A stretch of DNA of 64,000 nt, taken from assembly GCA_030052745.1 (NCBI GenBank), contig JANBVO010000001.1:1054001-1118000 (forward strand), written 5' to 3'. Positions 1 to 10,970 of the stretch are shown in pieces (position 1 is the stretch's first letter; every line of letters starts with the position of its first letter). The DNA is from Pleurostoma richardsiae. Taxonomy: Eukaryota > Ascomycota > Sordariomycetes > Calosphaeriales > Pleurostomataceae. The position numbers and the translations under genes are program-made. The notes under the pieces were generated by a model that worked only from the letters and a program-made list of their open reading frames with translations, did not search any database and was not told where the DNA came from.

Positions 1-1377
1 GCGGCAACTGGTAAAGGCTCATAGCGAGATTGACGAGCAGGAGAAGGCCGAGGACGGCGCCCATGGACGTCGTTCGGAGCTGGGTCCGCCCTAGACCGGA
101 TCCGGCCTCACGTCGGTCGCCATCCCCATTCTCAGAGCTTCTTGGACCGTTGCCTTCCTCCACGTGCGGCCCCATGGCGACACGAGTCCGGCAGACTTTC
201 ACTGAAAGTCGTCAGAAGTCGGATCCCGCTGGATATCAATAGAATTGCTGAGCAAGAGTGGTATGTCCACAAGAGGACTCATCAAAATGAAGATGCTAGA
301 CAAATTGCACGAATCCCCGATATATCGCTGGTACGTGGGTGCAGCAGAGGTGTGACGGCTGCGTGTCCTGCCACTGAAGGCAGTTGATGTGAGGTTGTAC
401 GTGGGTGCACATGTTATCAAGATAAGAAAAAGATATGCGTTTTACGATAGAAGGTTATGGTATGCATTAATCGAAGAATTATGCAGCTACTTGAGGATCC
501 TCTTGTGTCCGTGCGAATGCCATCAGTCTGGCCCCGAAGCTGTGACCTCCCGTTTGACCCCTCTGTACCTACTACGTAAGTACTTTCCCCGATCCTTCTG
601 TCATGACATGAGGTCAATTTTTTTCACAGTTTCCTGTAGCCGGGCCTTTCCTTGGGCGTTTACGGAGTCTCTCGCGACCTTCAACCAATTAAAAGGTGCC
701 AGCTCAGGGACCAGCGATCGCTGAAACACAGCAGGGTCGGTGTCCTCGTCAGGCCAGGCGCCTCAAGTCAGGCTGTACAGTCCCGCAGTTTTCGAACAGC
801 GTCCTTTGCTCATCGACCTCCTGTCTTCTACGCCTAAGAATCAGTAGAGGTCTAGCCACATTCATATTAGGGCCTCCACGCTGCGAGAGCCAGCGTAGCA
901 AAGATCGTTGTCTTCCATTTTAGAGTCTAGTGCCTCCAAAATCCCGTCTTCATCTACTTTGACGCCCAGCTCTTGTGGTTGAAAGGCAGGAATTACTTCT
1001 AACTTGTCTAAGGAAAACCGAAGTTTCAAGGTCTTGGTCGCCGAGATGAGGAATTTTCTCCTCGTTTGTAACGCGCTCGGCGGTACGCTCAGGCTCTGTA
1101 AGCTTAGGAATCAATGCGACGGCTTCAGGCGCACATTGCATAGCCTCCTCACATTTAGTTGCAGGCTGCGCCGACTAAGCCCAACCCATTTCTTGGGAAC
1201 TTACACTATACCGTTCGTTGACAGATTGTGGCAAATTGTCTGCAATGAGGCGAACATATGGTGAATTGTAAGGTTGTAGTCCTAATATTAAAATAAAAAA
1301 ACAAGACCGTTCCCTGCCAAACCTCTGGTATTCAGACTCGACGGTTTTTCAGAGGACTCGGAGATGCACCTGGCGCG
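1..1377. other. Intergenic stretch, no supportable gene
   Basis: Only short overlapping frames on both strands without recognisable domains or codon bias are seen. The last 120 bases before the HET-domain gene are AT-rich around 1290-1310 and probably form part of its promoter. Nothing else can be supported. Confidence 0.5.
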
Positions 1378-2778
1378 ATGCGCTTGATTCGTACGGGCTC
1401 GCTTGAGCTCAAAGAGTTCACGGGAGACATCTGCCCTTACTCGATCCTTTCACATACCTGGGGGGATAACGAAGTCACCTACCAAGATTTGCGAGACGGG
1501 CGTGCTACAGAACGGGGAGGCGGCTACGAAAAGCTCAAAAGCTGCGCCCGCGCAGCAAGCTCGCTCAATTCCAAACATATTTGGATTGACACATGCTGTA
1601 TTGATAAAACCAACGGTGCCGAGCTCAGTCACTCTATCAACCAAATGTATGAGTGGTACGGAGAGGCCACTGTCTGCCTGGCTTATCTGGTCGACGTGCC
1701 GTCCCACGATGATCCTCTCGTACCAGGATCTCGCTTTTCCAAAAGCAGATGGTTTACTAGGGCCTGGACCCTTCAAGAACTCATCGCACCACGAGAGATC
1801 ATCTTCTTCGCCAACAACTGGACGAGAATCGGGACTAGAACAGAACTCTCGGGCGTTATATCCAGAATTACTGGTATACCTGTGAAGTTCTTGCTAAGGG
1901 AGTCTCACCTCAGAGAAGCGAGCGTCGCACAGCAAATATCCTGCGCTTCGAGGAGACAAACAACGGTAGTGGAAGACATCGCCTACTGCCTACTGGGAAT
2001 ACTGGAAATCAACATGACCCTAAATTATGGAGAACGCGAAAATTCCTTTCGGAGACTTCAGGAAGAGATCATCAAAAAATCGGACGACCAGAGCATCTTC
2101 GCCTGGAGAGCAAGCGAGGACGTTGAAGTAGTCAAATTTGATGGTCCGCTGGCATCCTCCCCGGCTTCTTTCCGGCGGTCGGGCAATATCATCAAAACCC
2201 CGCTTGCCCAGGCTGCAGAGCTTTCGATGGGTTTTCAGACTCCCTTTAGTCTCAGTAATAAAGGACTTCATATCACAGTACCTCTGGTACAAACCAATCA
2301 AGGGGTTCTGGCTATCCTCGGCTGCAGCGACGAAACCGCGAGCAACAGTGGGCGGACGGCAGTCTGGCTGAGGGCCGTATCTGCAAATGGGAGCCTGTAC
2401 CAAAGAATCAAGCTCGGCAAGCTAGCGACGGTCGACCTGGATGACATACGAAAATTCCACTACCAACACATCTGCATCCAGTTCACCTATCCTCACCAGG
2501 TGAATCCATCCCGTCTCGCAAATACGAGCCAACGCCTTCTTTCCCTCGAAGACATCTCTCGGCCTAATCTTTCTCCCTCGACATCTATCCAAGCCAGTCT
2601 TCAACCTGCGACCATTCATCAAGCCGCTCCCCATCTCGAAAATTTGGTTTGGGTGCTTATGCTGGGGTGGAATTTGATAATGGCCATGATATACATTTTG
2701 CCTGTCTCCATTAGCTGGCAAATGTCTGCCAGCTCCTTGTGCGTAGCTATCGCGACAATGGGATGGGCGGTACTCTGA
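1378..2778 (+). CDS. HET-domain (heterokaryon incompatibility) protein with C-terminal membrane segment
   Basis: A single uninterrupted frame of 466 residues. The N-terminus (MRLIRTGSLELKEF, then YSILSHTWGDNEVT) is the hallmark opening of the fungal HET domain. The domain continues through IWIDTCCIDK, the MYEWY motif and RAWTLQELIAP, so it covers roughly residues 1-170. HET domains trigger cell death after fusion of incompatible hyphae and are structurally related to TIR domains. The middle (residues 170-420) shows no recognised repeat or NACHT motif. Residues about 420-466 hold two hydrophobic stretches (LVWVLMLGWNLIMAMIYIL and a final one), suggesting membrane anchoring, which is less usual for the family. 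The ATG chosen is the family's normal start. It faces the 3' end of the permease at 3140 and is unlikely to belong to the metabolic cluster. Confidence 0.85.
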   Translation: MRLIRTGSLELKEFTGDICPYSILSHTWGDNEVTYQDLRDGRATERGGGYEKLKSCARAASSLNSKHIWIDTCCIDKTNGAELSHSINQMYEWYGEATVCLAYLVDVPSHDDPLVPGSRFSKSRWFTRAWTLQELIAPREIIFFANNWTRIGTRTELSGVISRITGIPVKFLLRESHLREASVAQQISCASRRQTTVVEDIAYCLLGILEINMTLNYGERENSFRRLQEEIIKKSDDQSIFAWRASEDVEVVKFDGPLASSPASFRRSGNIIKTPLAQAAELSMGFQTPFSLSNKGLHITVPLVQTNQGVLAILGCSDETASNSGRTAVWLRAVSANGSLYQRIKLGKLATVDLDDIRKFHYQHICIQFTYPHQVNPSRLANTSQRLLSLEDISRPNLSPSTSIQASLQPATIHQAAPHLENLVWVLMLGWNLIMAMIYILPVSISWQMSASSLCVAIATMGWAVL

Positions 2779-3139
2779 GTCAATGTCATTTTCATACTGT
2801 CGAGAGAAATGACACCTGCTTCCGTTCTTTGATTTTTGTAAGGAGTTGTAACTGACTTTGACTCTGCGGCCTAGAACATTAGTACCTGGCCTTGGCGATG
2901 GCTGCGGCCACATTTGCTGCTGATATGGATCTTGCACAAGAATTTACTCAGATTTCGACTCGAACAACCGTAAATCTCTTCATTAGAATCGGAACTCTAT
3001 GACTTGGCGTGCCGTTGCGTCTCTCTATGACAGAACGTGTTCTCATCTCATACGCGAGCTGGTCTGGTAAGAGCTGCTTACCGATGAGATGTTTGTGGTG
3101 TACCCGGAAACCCATTATCCTCTCTATACCTTGACCCTT
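2779..3139. other. Convergent 3' region between HET gene and permease
   Basis: This 361-base gap separates two genes that end towards each other. It should hold both 3' UTRs. No coding frame or repeat is supported. Confidence 0.5.
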
Positions 3140-5139
3140 TTAAACGCGTAGCTCCTTGCTCTCTACCTGCCCACCATCGACCGTAGTAACTTCATGTCCT
3201 TCCAGGACCTTACCTGCCTCCGAGTCCTCGTCGGAGCAGATTGCCTCCAGGTACGGCTCGTGGATGCGAGCGCCCTCGGGCGGGAAGATGGTGGCCACTA
3301 TGCTGTACGTGATGAACCCGCCCAACCAGCCTGTAAATACGTCCGTCAGTACTGCCCGAGAACCGAATGGTTGAGAGAAACGGGGCACCACTTACCGATA
3401 AGGAAGGTCATCTGGAAGATACGGCTCCACGCCTGGCCGTAGTCCTCGCCGCGCACCGCGGCGGCCAGCCCCGGCAGGGACATCCAGATGAGCAGCACCC
3501 AGCACCCGATGGCGCGCAGGTTGAAGCCGCCCGTGTACCAGTAGATGCTGGACTTGTTGCCGATGTACAGATCTGGCACCTTCCAGTTGCGGCGGCGGAT
3601 GACCCAGAAGTCGGCCATGTACATGCCGGTCAGGGGGCTGAGGAAAAGGCCGATGGCGGACAGGACAGTTGTGAACGTCGCCGCGGAGTTGACGAAGTTC
3701 CAGGGGCAGACGGCAAGGCCGATGCTGGCTAGGAGGATGGACCCACGGCGGGCGTCGAGGTACTGCGGCAGGACGGAGGTCAGGTCCATGCCGGCGGCGA
3801 CCGTGTTTAAGGAGATGTTGATCTAGCACTTTTCGTCAGTATTTCGGAAGCCCACCAACCGGATTTCAGTTTGCTTACCGCCAACTGGCTGACGAACCAG
3901 CCAAAACCAGCGAAGAAGGTTCCCGCACGAGCCGCCGAGCTGTAGTTGACGTCCTGGATCTTAAGCAGCAGCGTGATGGGCTGCCAGATAACCTCGCCGT
4001 ACATCTCCCGGCAGGCGCTGGTGACGAGGATGCCGAGCGTGGCAACGACGGTAAGGCCAACCGGGCTGGCAATCCACATGCCGATCCAGACTGCACTGGG
4101 CTTCTTGGCATAGCGAGACCAGTCGGCGTGGCGGACACTGGCGCCGGTGTAAGCAGAGCAGAGGATGCAGATGGCCTGCAGGAAGACAAATGCGCGGTTC
4201 CTGCGCATCGAAGTTAGTGAATGTCGAGAATTCATGGTCCTGAAAGCACTGTAGACTCACGCTGGAGTGAGATCCTTGGTCGGAGACAGCACTTCTCCTG
4301 GTCCGTGGTTGGTGACCATGGCCCAGATGAACATGCCGACGATCGTTGACAGAACCATGTAGAAGGAGATGCGGAAGAACATTGGCAGTCTGTAGGGAGG
4401 AATGAAGAGGAAGCCGTAGAAGATGACTTGGTAGATGAGCGTTCCGATCAGAGCCCGAGTCGTGATGTTCGCGCTGTGAATGTCAATACCGGGCTGCAAG
4501 AAGTGATCTGGTAAACTTACCTCTCGGGAATAGTGTTCTTCATCCTGTGGAAGGTTGGGAATATCGAGGAGAGCATGACTTCCATGGCCAGGCCGCCCCA
4601 GTAAGATTGCATGCCGCAGCTGTTTCCATGTTAGAAAATTCATGCTCCTTAGCAAATCTTCAAGCCGAATCACGTACTAGATGCAGTTTGTGAAGCACTT
4701 CAGCACCACAACAATGTAGCTTCCGTACATGCCAAAGACGGTTCGGCTGAGCATAGGGAAGCCCAGATGGTACTTTCTACCGGGCTCACCGCAGGTATGG
4801 GCGACAACAGCGCAGATGAAAACAGCGACGATGACCGCGCCGATCGACTCGGCAACGTTGAGGCCATTGGCAATGAATGTTCCTCCTTTAGACCAGAAAC
4901 TGGCTGAAACTGCTCCGGTAACCCTGTTGTCGTTCCCGGTCAGCATGAGCTCGCTTGTAAGCCGGGGAGAGTACTGAGTCTCACCAATACGCCACAAAGG
5001 TGTTCGTCGTGTAAGTTCGGTTCTTGGGCAGCACCGGGAGAATATCCTGGTTGGTCCATCGATCAATGCGACGGTGGTCCTCGTTGTCCTTGATGGCGAT
5101 AGCCTCCTTGGCTCTCCGTAGGGCGTCGGTGAATGCCAT
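3140..5139 (-). CDS. NCS1 (Fur-type) nucleobase/allantoin/hydantoin permease
   Basis: Seven exons on the minus strand: 4985-5139, 4678-4923, 4521-4619, 4261-4473, 3879-4200, 3396-3822, 3140-3330. All introns are GT-AG, 51-61 nt or similar, and the joined frame gives 550 residues. The product starts MAFTDALRRAKEA and contains family landmarks: IDRWTNQDILPVLPKNRTY, the GESIGA-like segment (VAESIGAVIV), CGEPGRKYHLGFPMLSR, VLKCFTNCIYCGMQSYWGG, and NFVNSAATFTTVLSAIGLFLSP, spread over about 12 membrane spans. The Fur branch of NCS1 imports allantoin, uracil, uridine or purines, and bacterial NCS1 Mhp1 carries benzyl-hydantoin. The neighbouring racemase, hydantoinase and carbamoylase make a hydantoin-like substrate the best guess. 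That substrate is inference; the family call is firm. The cytosolic C-tail is acidic. Confidence 0.9.
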
Positions 5140-6018
5140 GTCGCCGCTTGGTGAATTGTCGAGTTGTGTTGACGCTCTGGCCCCTGCGAAGTGACAACGA
5201 CAACGACAATGGAGTCCGAGATATTATAGGTCATCCGTGTACTGCAAAACAGACACAACTAAACTAATTCAGCAGGCAGATAAGAAGACCGGGGTTGGCG
5301 GCTCGGTGCACACTGGATTAGGGCTCTGCACGCGCGCAAGGTTCTGCGTGGCGTTGACAACACGGCGCACGGCTTGGCACCTCGGGTCGCTGTGGAAATC
5401 CGGGGAGGCCTAGCCAAGTGACTTGTCGAGGCTGATTGCTTATCTTTACCCCTTGACGATACGTAAGATAGAGAGATACGTTGGCCGTCGGCACACGCGA
5501 TGGAGTCGGTCTCCACATGGCACATAGGCCTGCCCTTCACTTGCGGATCGGGGTCCGGCCGGCGCTCTCAGCTAGCACGGGGAGCACAGCAAGTTGCTGT
5601 CTCTTGGGCCATTGAGACTACTGACTAGCATATTTTCGGCCAATAGAGGAAACACAGGAACAAGGGCAAAGTTATCTATTCCTACGGGCTCAGAGAGACG
5701 GGCAGCGAGTTGGTGAGTTGCTCGTGTCATGCAAAGTCTGGGCTGTTTCCAGGGTTGAGTCATGAACCGCCCCGGAAGGATTGATCCTTCACAAGCGTTT
5801 CTACTCCAAGACATCTACAGATATTGTTATGCTCATATGAATCACTAAACACCAGCGTTCTTCTTTAATAATGACTGTATTTGCTAATCCCCCAGAACAA
5901 TTGAAATTGGACAGTGACAGACTAATGACATCGGACAGATCATCAGAAGGACAACACGGGGTGCATGTTGCCCGTAAGCTATCAGTATTCTATGACCTTG
6001 CCCGTACTACTTGAATCG
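5140..6018 (-). promoter_or_regulatory. Permease promoter region and racemase 3' flank
   Basis: This 879-base gap lies upstream of the permease ATG (5139) and downstream of the racemase stop. It holds three WGATAA-type words: 5278-5283 (+), 5440-5445 and 5672-5677 (both minus). Such words bind AreA/Nit2 GATA factors that switch on nitrogen scavenging. The count is only slightly above chance for this length, so regulation by nitrogen is a hypothesis. No gene is seen. Confidence 0.3.
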
Positions 6019-6831
6019 CTAAAGCCATTCCTGTCCTCTTCTCTCCCGGCCGGCAGCCGCGCTGCGATACGAACCTCCCTTTGCCGTGCCCAGACCTTCC
6101 CGTACCAATGCTGTCAAGAAGTGGACTCCCATAGCAACGCCGTCCACTACCATGGCCTGGCGGCCCTCCATATCAACAGCCTTCCTGCACGCCTCGTGCA
6201 TCTCCGTCATGCCCGCGCAGCCGAGGCAGATGCAGTCCGCTCCCTTGTCGACCAGCTTCTTCGCTGCCGTAGCCAGTCCCGCGTAGACCACACTCTTGGG
6301 CTTAGACTCCAGCTCCAGCACTGAGATGTGGCCGGTCTCGCAGCCGACAGAGTAAGCGGCGAAGCCGTAGTCGACGGTCGACTTCGCGTGCAGGACGCTG
6401 GACCGCTCACTGGTAGTCACAATGCCCAGGCGGTCGCCGCACATGCGGCTCGCGTACAGGGCGGCTTCCATAATGCCCATGGCCGGCTGTGTGTACTCCT
6501 CCCGGAGCATGGCGATCAGCGGATGCGCCGAGAAGCACGCGACCAGGAAGCCGTCGAACCGACCGGGGCTGCCCCGGACCAGTGGGGCCAGGGCCCGGAA
6601 GCAGTCTGCTGCCGAGAGGGTCGCGTCTACCCTGCCTTCGACGGCGCTGGGGCCGGAGGGCGGGCACGTGAAGCCATAGACCGTGACGTGCGGAGGCAGC
6701 GTGGACTCGATGCTGCGCAGGCAGGCGGCGGTCATGGAAGGGGTGCAATTGGGGTTGATGAGCAGGATGTTGATGGGCCGGGTGGACTGACCCGTCACCG
6801 AAGGGAGGCTCTCGGCCGCCGTCGATGCCAT
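6019..6831 (-). CDS. Asp/Glu/hydantoin racemase family protein (hydantoin or allantoin racemase-like)
   Basis: An intronless gene of 270 residues. The start is set at MASTAAESLPS because the conserved fold begins at PINILLINPNCT (about residues 19-30); the open frame continues upstream to 7374, but that part is Arg/Pro-rich and unlike the family. The two catalytic cysteines of the superfamily are visible: Cys99 in VACFSAHPL and the second in CLGCAGM (around residue 207). GIMEAALYASRMCGDRLGIVTT matches the hydantoin-racemase/DCG1 branch. In bacteria this enzyme interconverts L- and D-5-substituted hydantoins, letting a stereospecific hydantoinase consume both. Fungal DCG1 relatives racemise allantoin. 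The hydantoinase and D-carbamoylase 3-6 kb away favour the hydantoin role. Lack of introns contrasts with the intron-rich permease. Confidence 0.85.
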   Translation of the reverse strand: MASTAAESLPSVTGQSTRPINILLINPNCTPSMTAACLRSIESTLPPHVTVYGFTCPPSGPSAVEGRVDATLSAADCFRALAPLVRGSPGRFDGFLVACFSAHPLIAMLREEYTQPAMGIMEAALYASRMCGDRLGIVTTSERSSVLHAKSTVDYGFAAYSVGCETGHISVLELESKPKSVVYAGLATAAKKLVDKGADCICLGCAGMTEMHEACRKAVDMEGRQAMVVDGVAMGVHFLTALVREGLGTAKGGSYRSAAAGRERRGQEWL

Positions 6832-7479
6832 AGCCGAAGTTTGGATTTCGGGCAGTGATCTGGCTGTTGCCACGGGCTGAAACTGTGATCGTGTCCTGCT
6901 GGTACCTCCTCTATTCCTGTACGTTATAGTACTGCATCTAGGCCGTCTAGTCCCCTTGCCCGTCTCGCCCGGCGTTGGTGGTCTTCGGCACGGCGAATAT
7001 TCGAGAACATCGATCCATATTGTCCGGTGTCCCAAATCTCCATGCGCCGTGTGGGCGCCGTGTACACACCTGCAACTAGACGCCGCTGGCCGACGGGCAG
7101 GGTGACGGCGTCTTATCAGGGGTCCCCAATGTGGGCCGGCAAGCCCGATCCTCCTCCCCGGCGCTCCACAGCCAGATAAGGGTCGGCTCATGAACGGCGG
7201 GCACCGGGGCCAGCTGTGGGTTTCAGTTCCATCGATGAGCGGGCGCCGTGCCGTCTCTGGATCATGCCATCTCAGCTTCAATCGGACCTCAATCGGCCTT
7301 GACGCAGCTACGGAGGCGAAATCACCGGTGGCCTTAAGACTTGTGCACAGCAGCGAAGATCGTGCAACAAACACTAATTAAGTCGTTGCTGCGATAACCA
7401 CAACGCTTGAGTAGGTCGATTGACATTGTCGACTGTTCATCTCAAACCACAGCCAAGTACACCTTTGTTCTTCGTCGCC
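6832..7479. promoter_or_regulatory. Divergent promoter between racemase and dioxygenase
   Basis: A 648-base head-to-head intergenic region. Two strong GATA-factor words occur in opposite orientation about 55 bp apart: CTTATCAG at 7112-7119 (minus TGATAAG) and AGATAAG at 7174-7180 (+). Two such words are close to the chance expectation, so this is only suggestive of AreA/Nit2 control. Several CGG triplets are present but no clear spaced palindrome for a Zn2Cys6 regulator was found by eye. Confidence 0.35.
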
Positions 7480-8783
7480 ATGCCTCACTCAGTCACTACA
7501 GTTCTCAGCCCCGCGGATGCACCCATGGAGGGTGTCGCCGGTGTCATCGACGGGAAACTCGTACTTTCGCAAGGCATCTCCCGTACGCTCCGCGCCGGAG
7601 GCGTAAGCGGAAACTTTGACAAGATCCCTATCATTGACCTCTCACCACTCACCTCCGGGACGGCCACACCCGCCGACATGGACAGGCTCATCGAGGAGCT
7701 CCGCGATGCTTGCATGCGGGCCGGCTTCTTCGTCATCAAGAACCACGGCATCGACTGGGCAATTGTCGAGCGCGCCTTCGAGGGGCTTAAGCAGTTCTTT
7801 GAACTTCCCGCAGAGAAGAAGATGAAGGTGCACCAGTCTCTCAGCTCATCCTTCATGGGCTACGAGGAGCCATACTACACCAACGTCGATCGCTTAAAGA
7901 AGGGCGGTAAGTTGGCTGTTATCTACGGCACGAGATATGAGCCTTCAACTGACGCTGTTGGTACAGATCTCAAGGAGTCCATGACTACCGGCTATGAGCC
8001 GGAGCTCGATCCGGAGGGTGCGGGCTACCAGCCCGAGATCCTCTATCGGAAGAACCAGTGGCCAGATGATGAAGACGCGCCGCTTTTCAAGCCTGCTATG
8101 CGCGAGTACCGCGCCGCGTGCCTGGGGCTGATGCGGAAGTTGACGAGGACCATGGCCAAGGTGATCGGAATTGACGAGAAGTTCTTCGACAAGAAATTCA
8201 CCTACCCAGTTGCCGGCATCCGCGGGCTTTATTACCCGCCCCAGGATCCCGACGACGATGACTCTACGGGTCTCGGAGCGCATACCGATGTGCAATGTGA
8301 GTCGTCCGTCATCTCCAAACTTGCATTCTACACGCTAACCATCTGCCAGTCATGACTATGATAGCCCAGGACCCCTACGACGTCGAGTCCCTCGAGGTGC
8401 TCAACGCTGCGGGCCGCTGGATCCGCCCCAAGCTGGAGCCCAAAACTTTCGTCGTCAACCTGGGCGACATGATGGCGCGCCTTACCAACGACGTCTACCA
8501 GAGCACCGTGCATCGGGTGCGCAACCGGACGGGCCGCCAGCGGTACTCGCTGCCCTTCTTCTTCGGGCTTAATAACGACGAGCTCGTCTCGCCGCTGCCC
8601 CAGTTCATCACGCCCGAGAGCCCCGTGAGCGAGGGCTACGAGCGCGGAATGACGGCGTACGAACACTACAACCGCCGCATGCAGCGCGCTCACCACAAGC
8701 ACCCCACGGCCACGGGGAAGTGGGAGCCGGGCCTGCCCAAGGGGATGACCAAGGTTGACGGCGTTGTTGTCGAGGGCATGTAA
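7480..8783 (+). CDS. 2-oxoglutarate/Fe(II)-dependent dioxygenase (isopenicillin-N-synthase-like fold)
   Basis: Three exons (7480-7906, 7967-8296, 8350-8783) give 396 residues. The first intron is 60 nt, in frame and stop-free, so it could be missed; removing it restores the family motif KKGDLKES...GYEPELDPE. The second intron is removed to give GAHTDVQFMTMIAQD. N-terminal DIOX_N domain: KIPIIDLSPL, then RAGFFVIKNHGI. The iron triad is the His and Asp of HTD plus the distal His of YQSTVHRV; the 2-oxoglutarate Arg lies in RQRYSLPFFF. The start MPHSVTTV is preferred to the upstream ATG at 7420. Substrate cannot be read from sequence. The divergent promoter shared with the racemase suggests hydroxylation or side-chain trimming of a hydantoin, or of the D-amino or 2-oxo acid made from it; that is inference. 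Confidence 0.88.
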
Positions 8784-9188
8784 AGGAGTCATGTAATGAT
8801 ACAAACATAGGGAATTAATGCAACTTTATGACAAATGAATAGACCGTCAAGTCTATATGCTCAGCTGTCCTTGTGTTCTAGCTGCAAGATACACTCGAAC
8901 AACACCGTGGGTTACTCACTCTTTCAAAACTCTTCCATTGTAAAATGTAGACTTCCCCGCTGAACTCACATAGGCATGGGACCCGGTACTGCTAGACATC
9001 AGGAGTCGGGACAGAAACACAAGGCCAGACTTGGGTTTGTGTCTTGTAATATAAAATGAAAGGATGCCCGCATAGCACACGGGCATAAAAGTTGTCTCGG
9101 TATCATGTCTCCAGTTCTATTTTTCTAGCACGCTGCTCTATTCACTCGTACTCCTCTTTCCACTATGTACAGACTTGGCACCGCTTCC
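8784..9188. other. Convergent 3' region
   Basis: A 405-base gap between the dioxygenase and hydantoinase stop codons. It probably holds the two 3' UTRs. No gene, repeat or structured RNA can be supported. Confidence 0.5.
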
Positions 9189-10970
9189 CTACATCCAGTA
9201 CCCCCACTCCCCTCTCGCCATGCCCGTCGCCGTCCTCCCCGTCATACCCGTCAGGATCGTCGACTTCTCCCTCTTGAGGAACTGCCCATCTCCCATCTTC
9301 ACCTTAACGCCGCCGGCGTCGCGGTCCCATGCCAGCTGTCCCCGCAGGAACACCCAGCGCGGCCAGTTGCGCACCTCGACGCCCTCGAACGGCGTGTAGT
9401 CGATGCGGTGGTGCAGGTCCTCGTTCCTGATGACGAACCTGCGCTGCTGCTTCTTCGCGCCGTTGACCCCGTTCGCCGCGGCGGACGACGCAGCGGCCGA
9501 GGGCGCCTCCTCCGGGTACCAGATGACGATGTCGGCGTCAAAGCCTGGCAAGAGGCTGCCCTTGCGGCCGTCCAGGCCGTACAGCTTCGCCGGGTTCGTC
9601 GAGGTCAGCTGGACGAACCGCGGCAGGGATATGCGCACCTCGCCGCCCGCGTCGGCCGGGCCGGCCGTGCGGTTGAACAGCAGCGGCAGCCGCGTCTCGA
9701 TGCCCGGCAGGCCGTTGGGCACGCTGCGGAAGTCGGCGTGCGGCTTCCCGTCGCCGTTCGCGGCGCAAAATCCTTTCATCTTGCCGCAGGGATGGTCGAA
9801 GGCGCTGGGGGCGTGGTCCGACGACACGACGGTGAAGGTCCCGTTCGCGAGGCCCTGCCACAGGTACTCCAGGTCCCGGGGGTCGTGCCGGAGCGGCGGC
9901 GCACAAATATTCTTGGCGCCGACGAAGTCGTCGGGGCCGGACCGCAGCCGGTCGCTCAGCAGGTATAGGTACTGCGGGCACGTCTCGGCGTGGATCGGAA
10001 GTAGCCGCTGCTGCGCCTCGGTGACATGCTTGATCGCGGCCGGGGCGGACATGTGCACGATCAGGATCGGGGTGTCGGTGACCTCGGCGAGACTGATGGC
10101 CCGGTATGTCGCTTCGCTCTCCGCGATCTGCGGCCGGGCGACGGAGTGGAAGAAGCTCTGTGTGTTGTTGTGTTCTGCGAGTCGCCTGTTGTTTCCACAT
10201 TAGCTTCCATTACCATCAAGGGGAGTGTGACTTCGCCCTGGCGAGAGCTTACTTTGTGATCTGCTCAATCATATCGTTGTTCTCAGCGTGGATCATTGTC
10301 GTGATCCCGAGGGCCCTTGCTCGCATCATGATGTTGAACAAGTCTCCATCTCCCAGCTTCAGGGGCTGGTAGGTCATATAGAGTTTCACGCTCGTGATCC
10401 CCTGACCTACTAAGGCGGGCAGCTCATTCTCAAGAACTTCCTCATTCGGGTTGGTGATAATGGCATGGAAGCCATAGTCGCAGAAGGCATTGCCCGTTGC
10501 CTTCTTGTGGTACGCTTCGATGGCGGGCCATATGCTCTCTTCCTGCCGCTTCTGGGACGCAAATGCGATCACCGTTGTGTTTCCGCCAGCGATCGCCGAT
10601 CGCGTACCGCTTTCCCAGGTGTCTCCTGTCGGCGCATTATCCTGCTCGATATGAACATGCGAGTCGACACCACTGCGGCGCATGTTAGCTCAGTAGTCGC
10701 ATGTGATGAATGATGTGCCACATATGGAGCTTTCGACTTACCCTGGCGTGATATAAGCACCTTCTGCGTCGATGATCTGTGTCTCACTGCCTGCTTCAAG
10801 GTCCCGGCCTACCATTGCGATCTTGCCATCTCGCACGCCGATCTCGACGCCAGGCGGAAGGATTTCCGTCGCCGTGACCTAGGACCAAGATCTATCAGTA
10901 TCACGAGACAACGAGCGAAGTGCGCCGGGCTTACAATGAGACCATTTCTGATAATGAGGTCCAACATCAT
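9189..10970 (-). CDS. D-hydantoinase / dihydropyrimidinase
   Basis: Four exons on the minus strand: 10935-10970, 10742-10878, 10253-10672, 9189-10185, giving 529 residues; start MMLDLIIRNGLIV (second ATG at 10967 also possible). All metal-centre landmarks of the amidohydrolase superfamily are present in order: GGVDSHVHIEQ (two His), TSVKLYMTY (the Lys that is carboxylated), MIHAEN, LIVHMSA, and SSDHAP (Asp). Other family signatures are YPRxL-like CPQYLYLLSDRL and NGLPGIETRLPLLFN. The enzyme opens cyclic ureides: 5,6-dihydropyrimidines in the normal host pathway, or D-5-monosubstituted hydantoins to N-carbamoyl-D-amino acids. The adjacent D-carbamoylase and D-amino-acid oxidase point to the hydantoin reaction. 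The last intron (10186-10252) and the others are ordinary host introns, so any acquisition is not recent. Confidence 0.9.

Noticed and set aside
6832-7374. 181-codon upstream extension of the racemase frame
   Set aside because: It is Arg/Pro/Ser-rich with no homology. The racemase fold starts at PINILLINPN just after the ATG at 6831, and the region serves as a divergent promoter.
7907-7966. Reading the first 60 bases of intron 1 of the dioxygenase as coding
   Set aside because: The interval is in frame and stop-free, but GTAAGT/ACAG borders, a CTGAC branch site and restoration of the GDLKES motif favour an intron.
9165-9968. 267- and 266-codon frames antisense to the hydantoinase
   Set aside because: They mirror the G/C-ending codons of the real gene and carry no domain signature.
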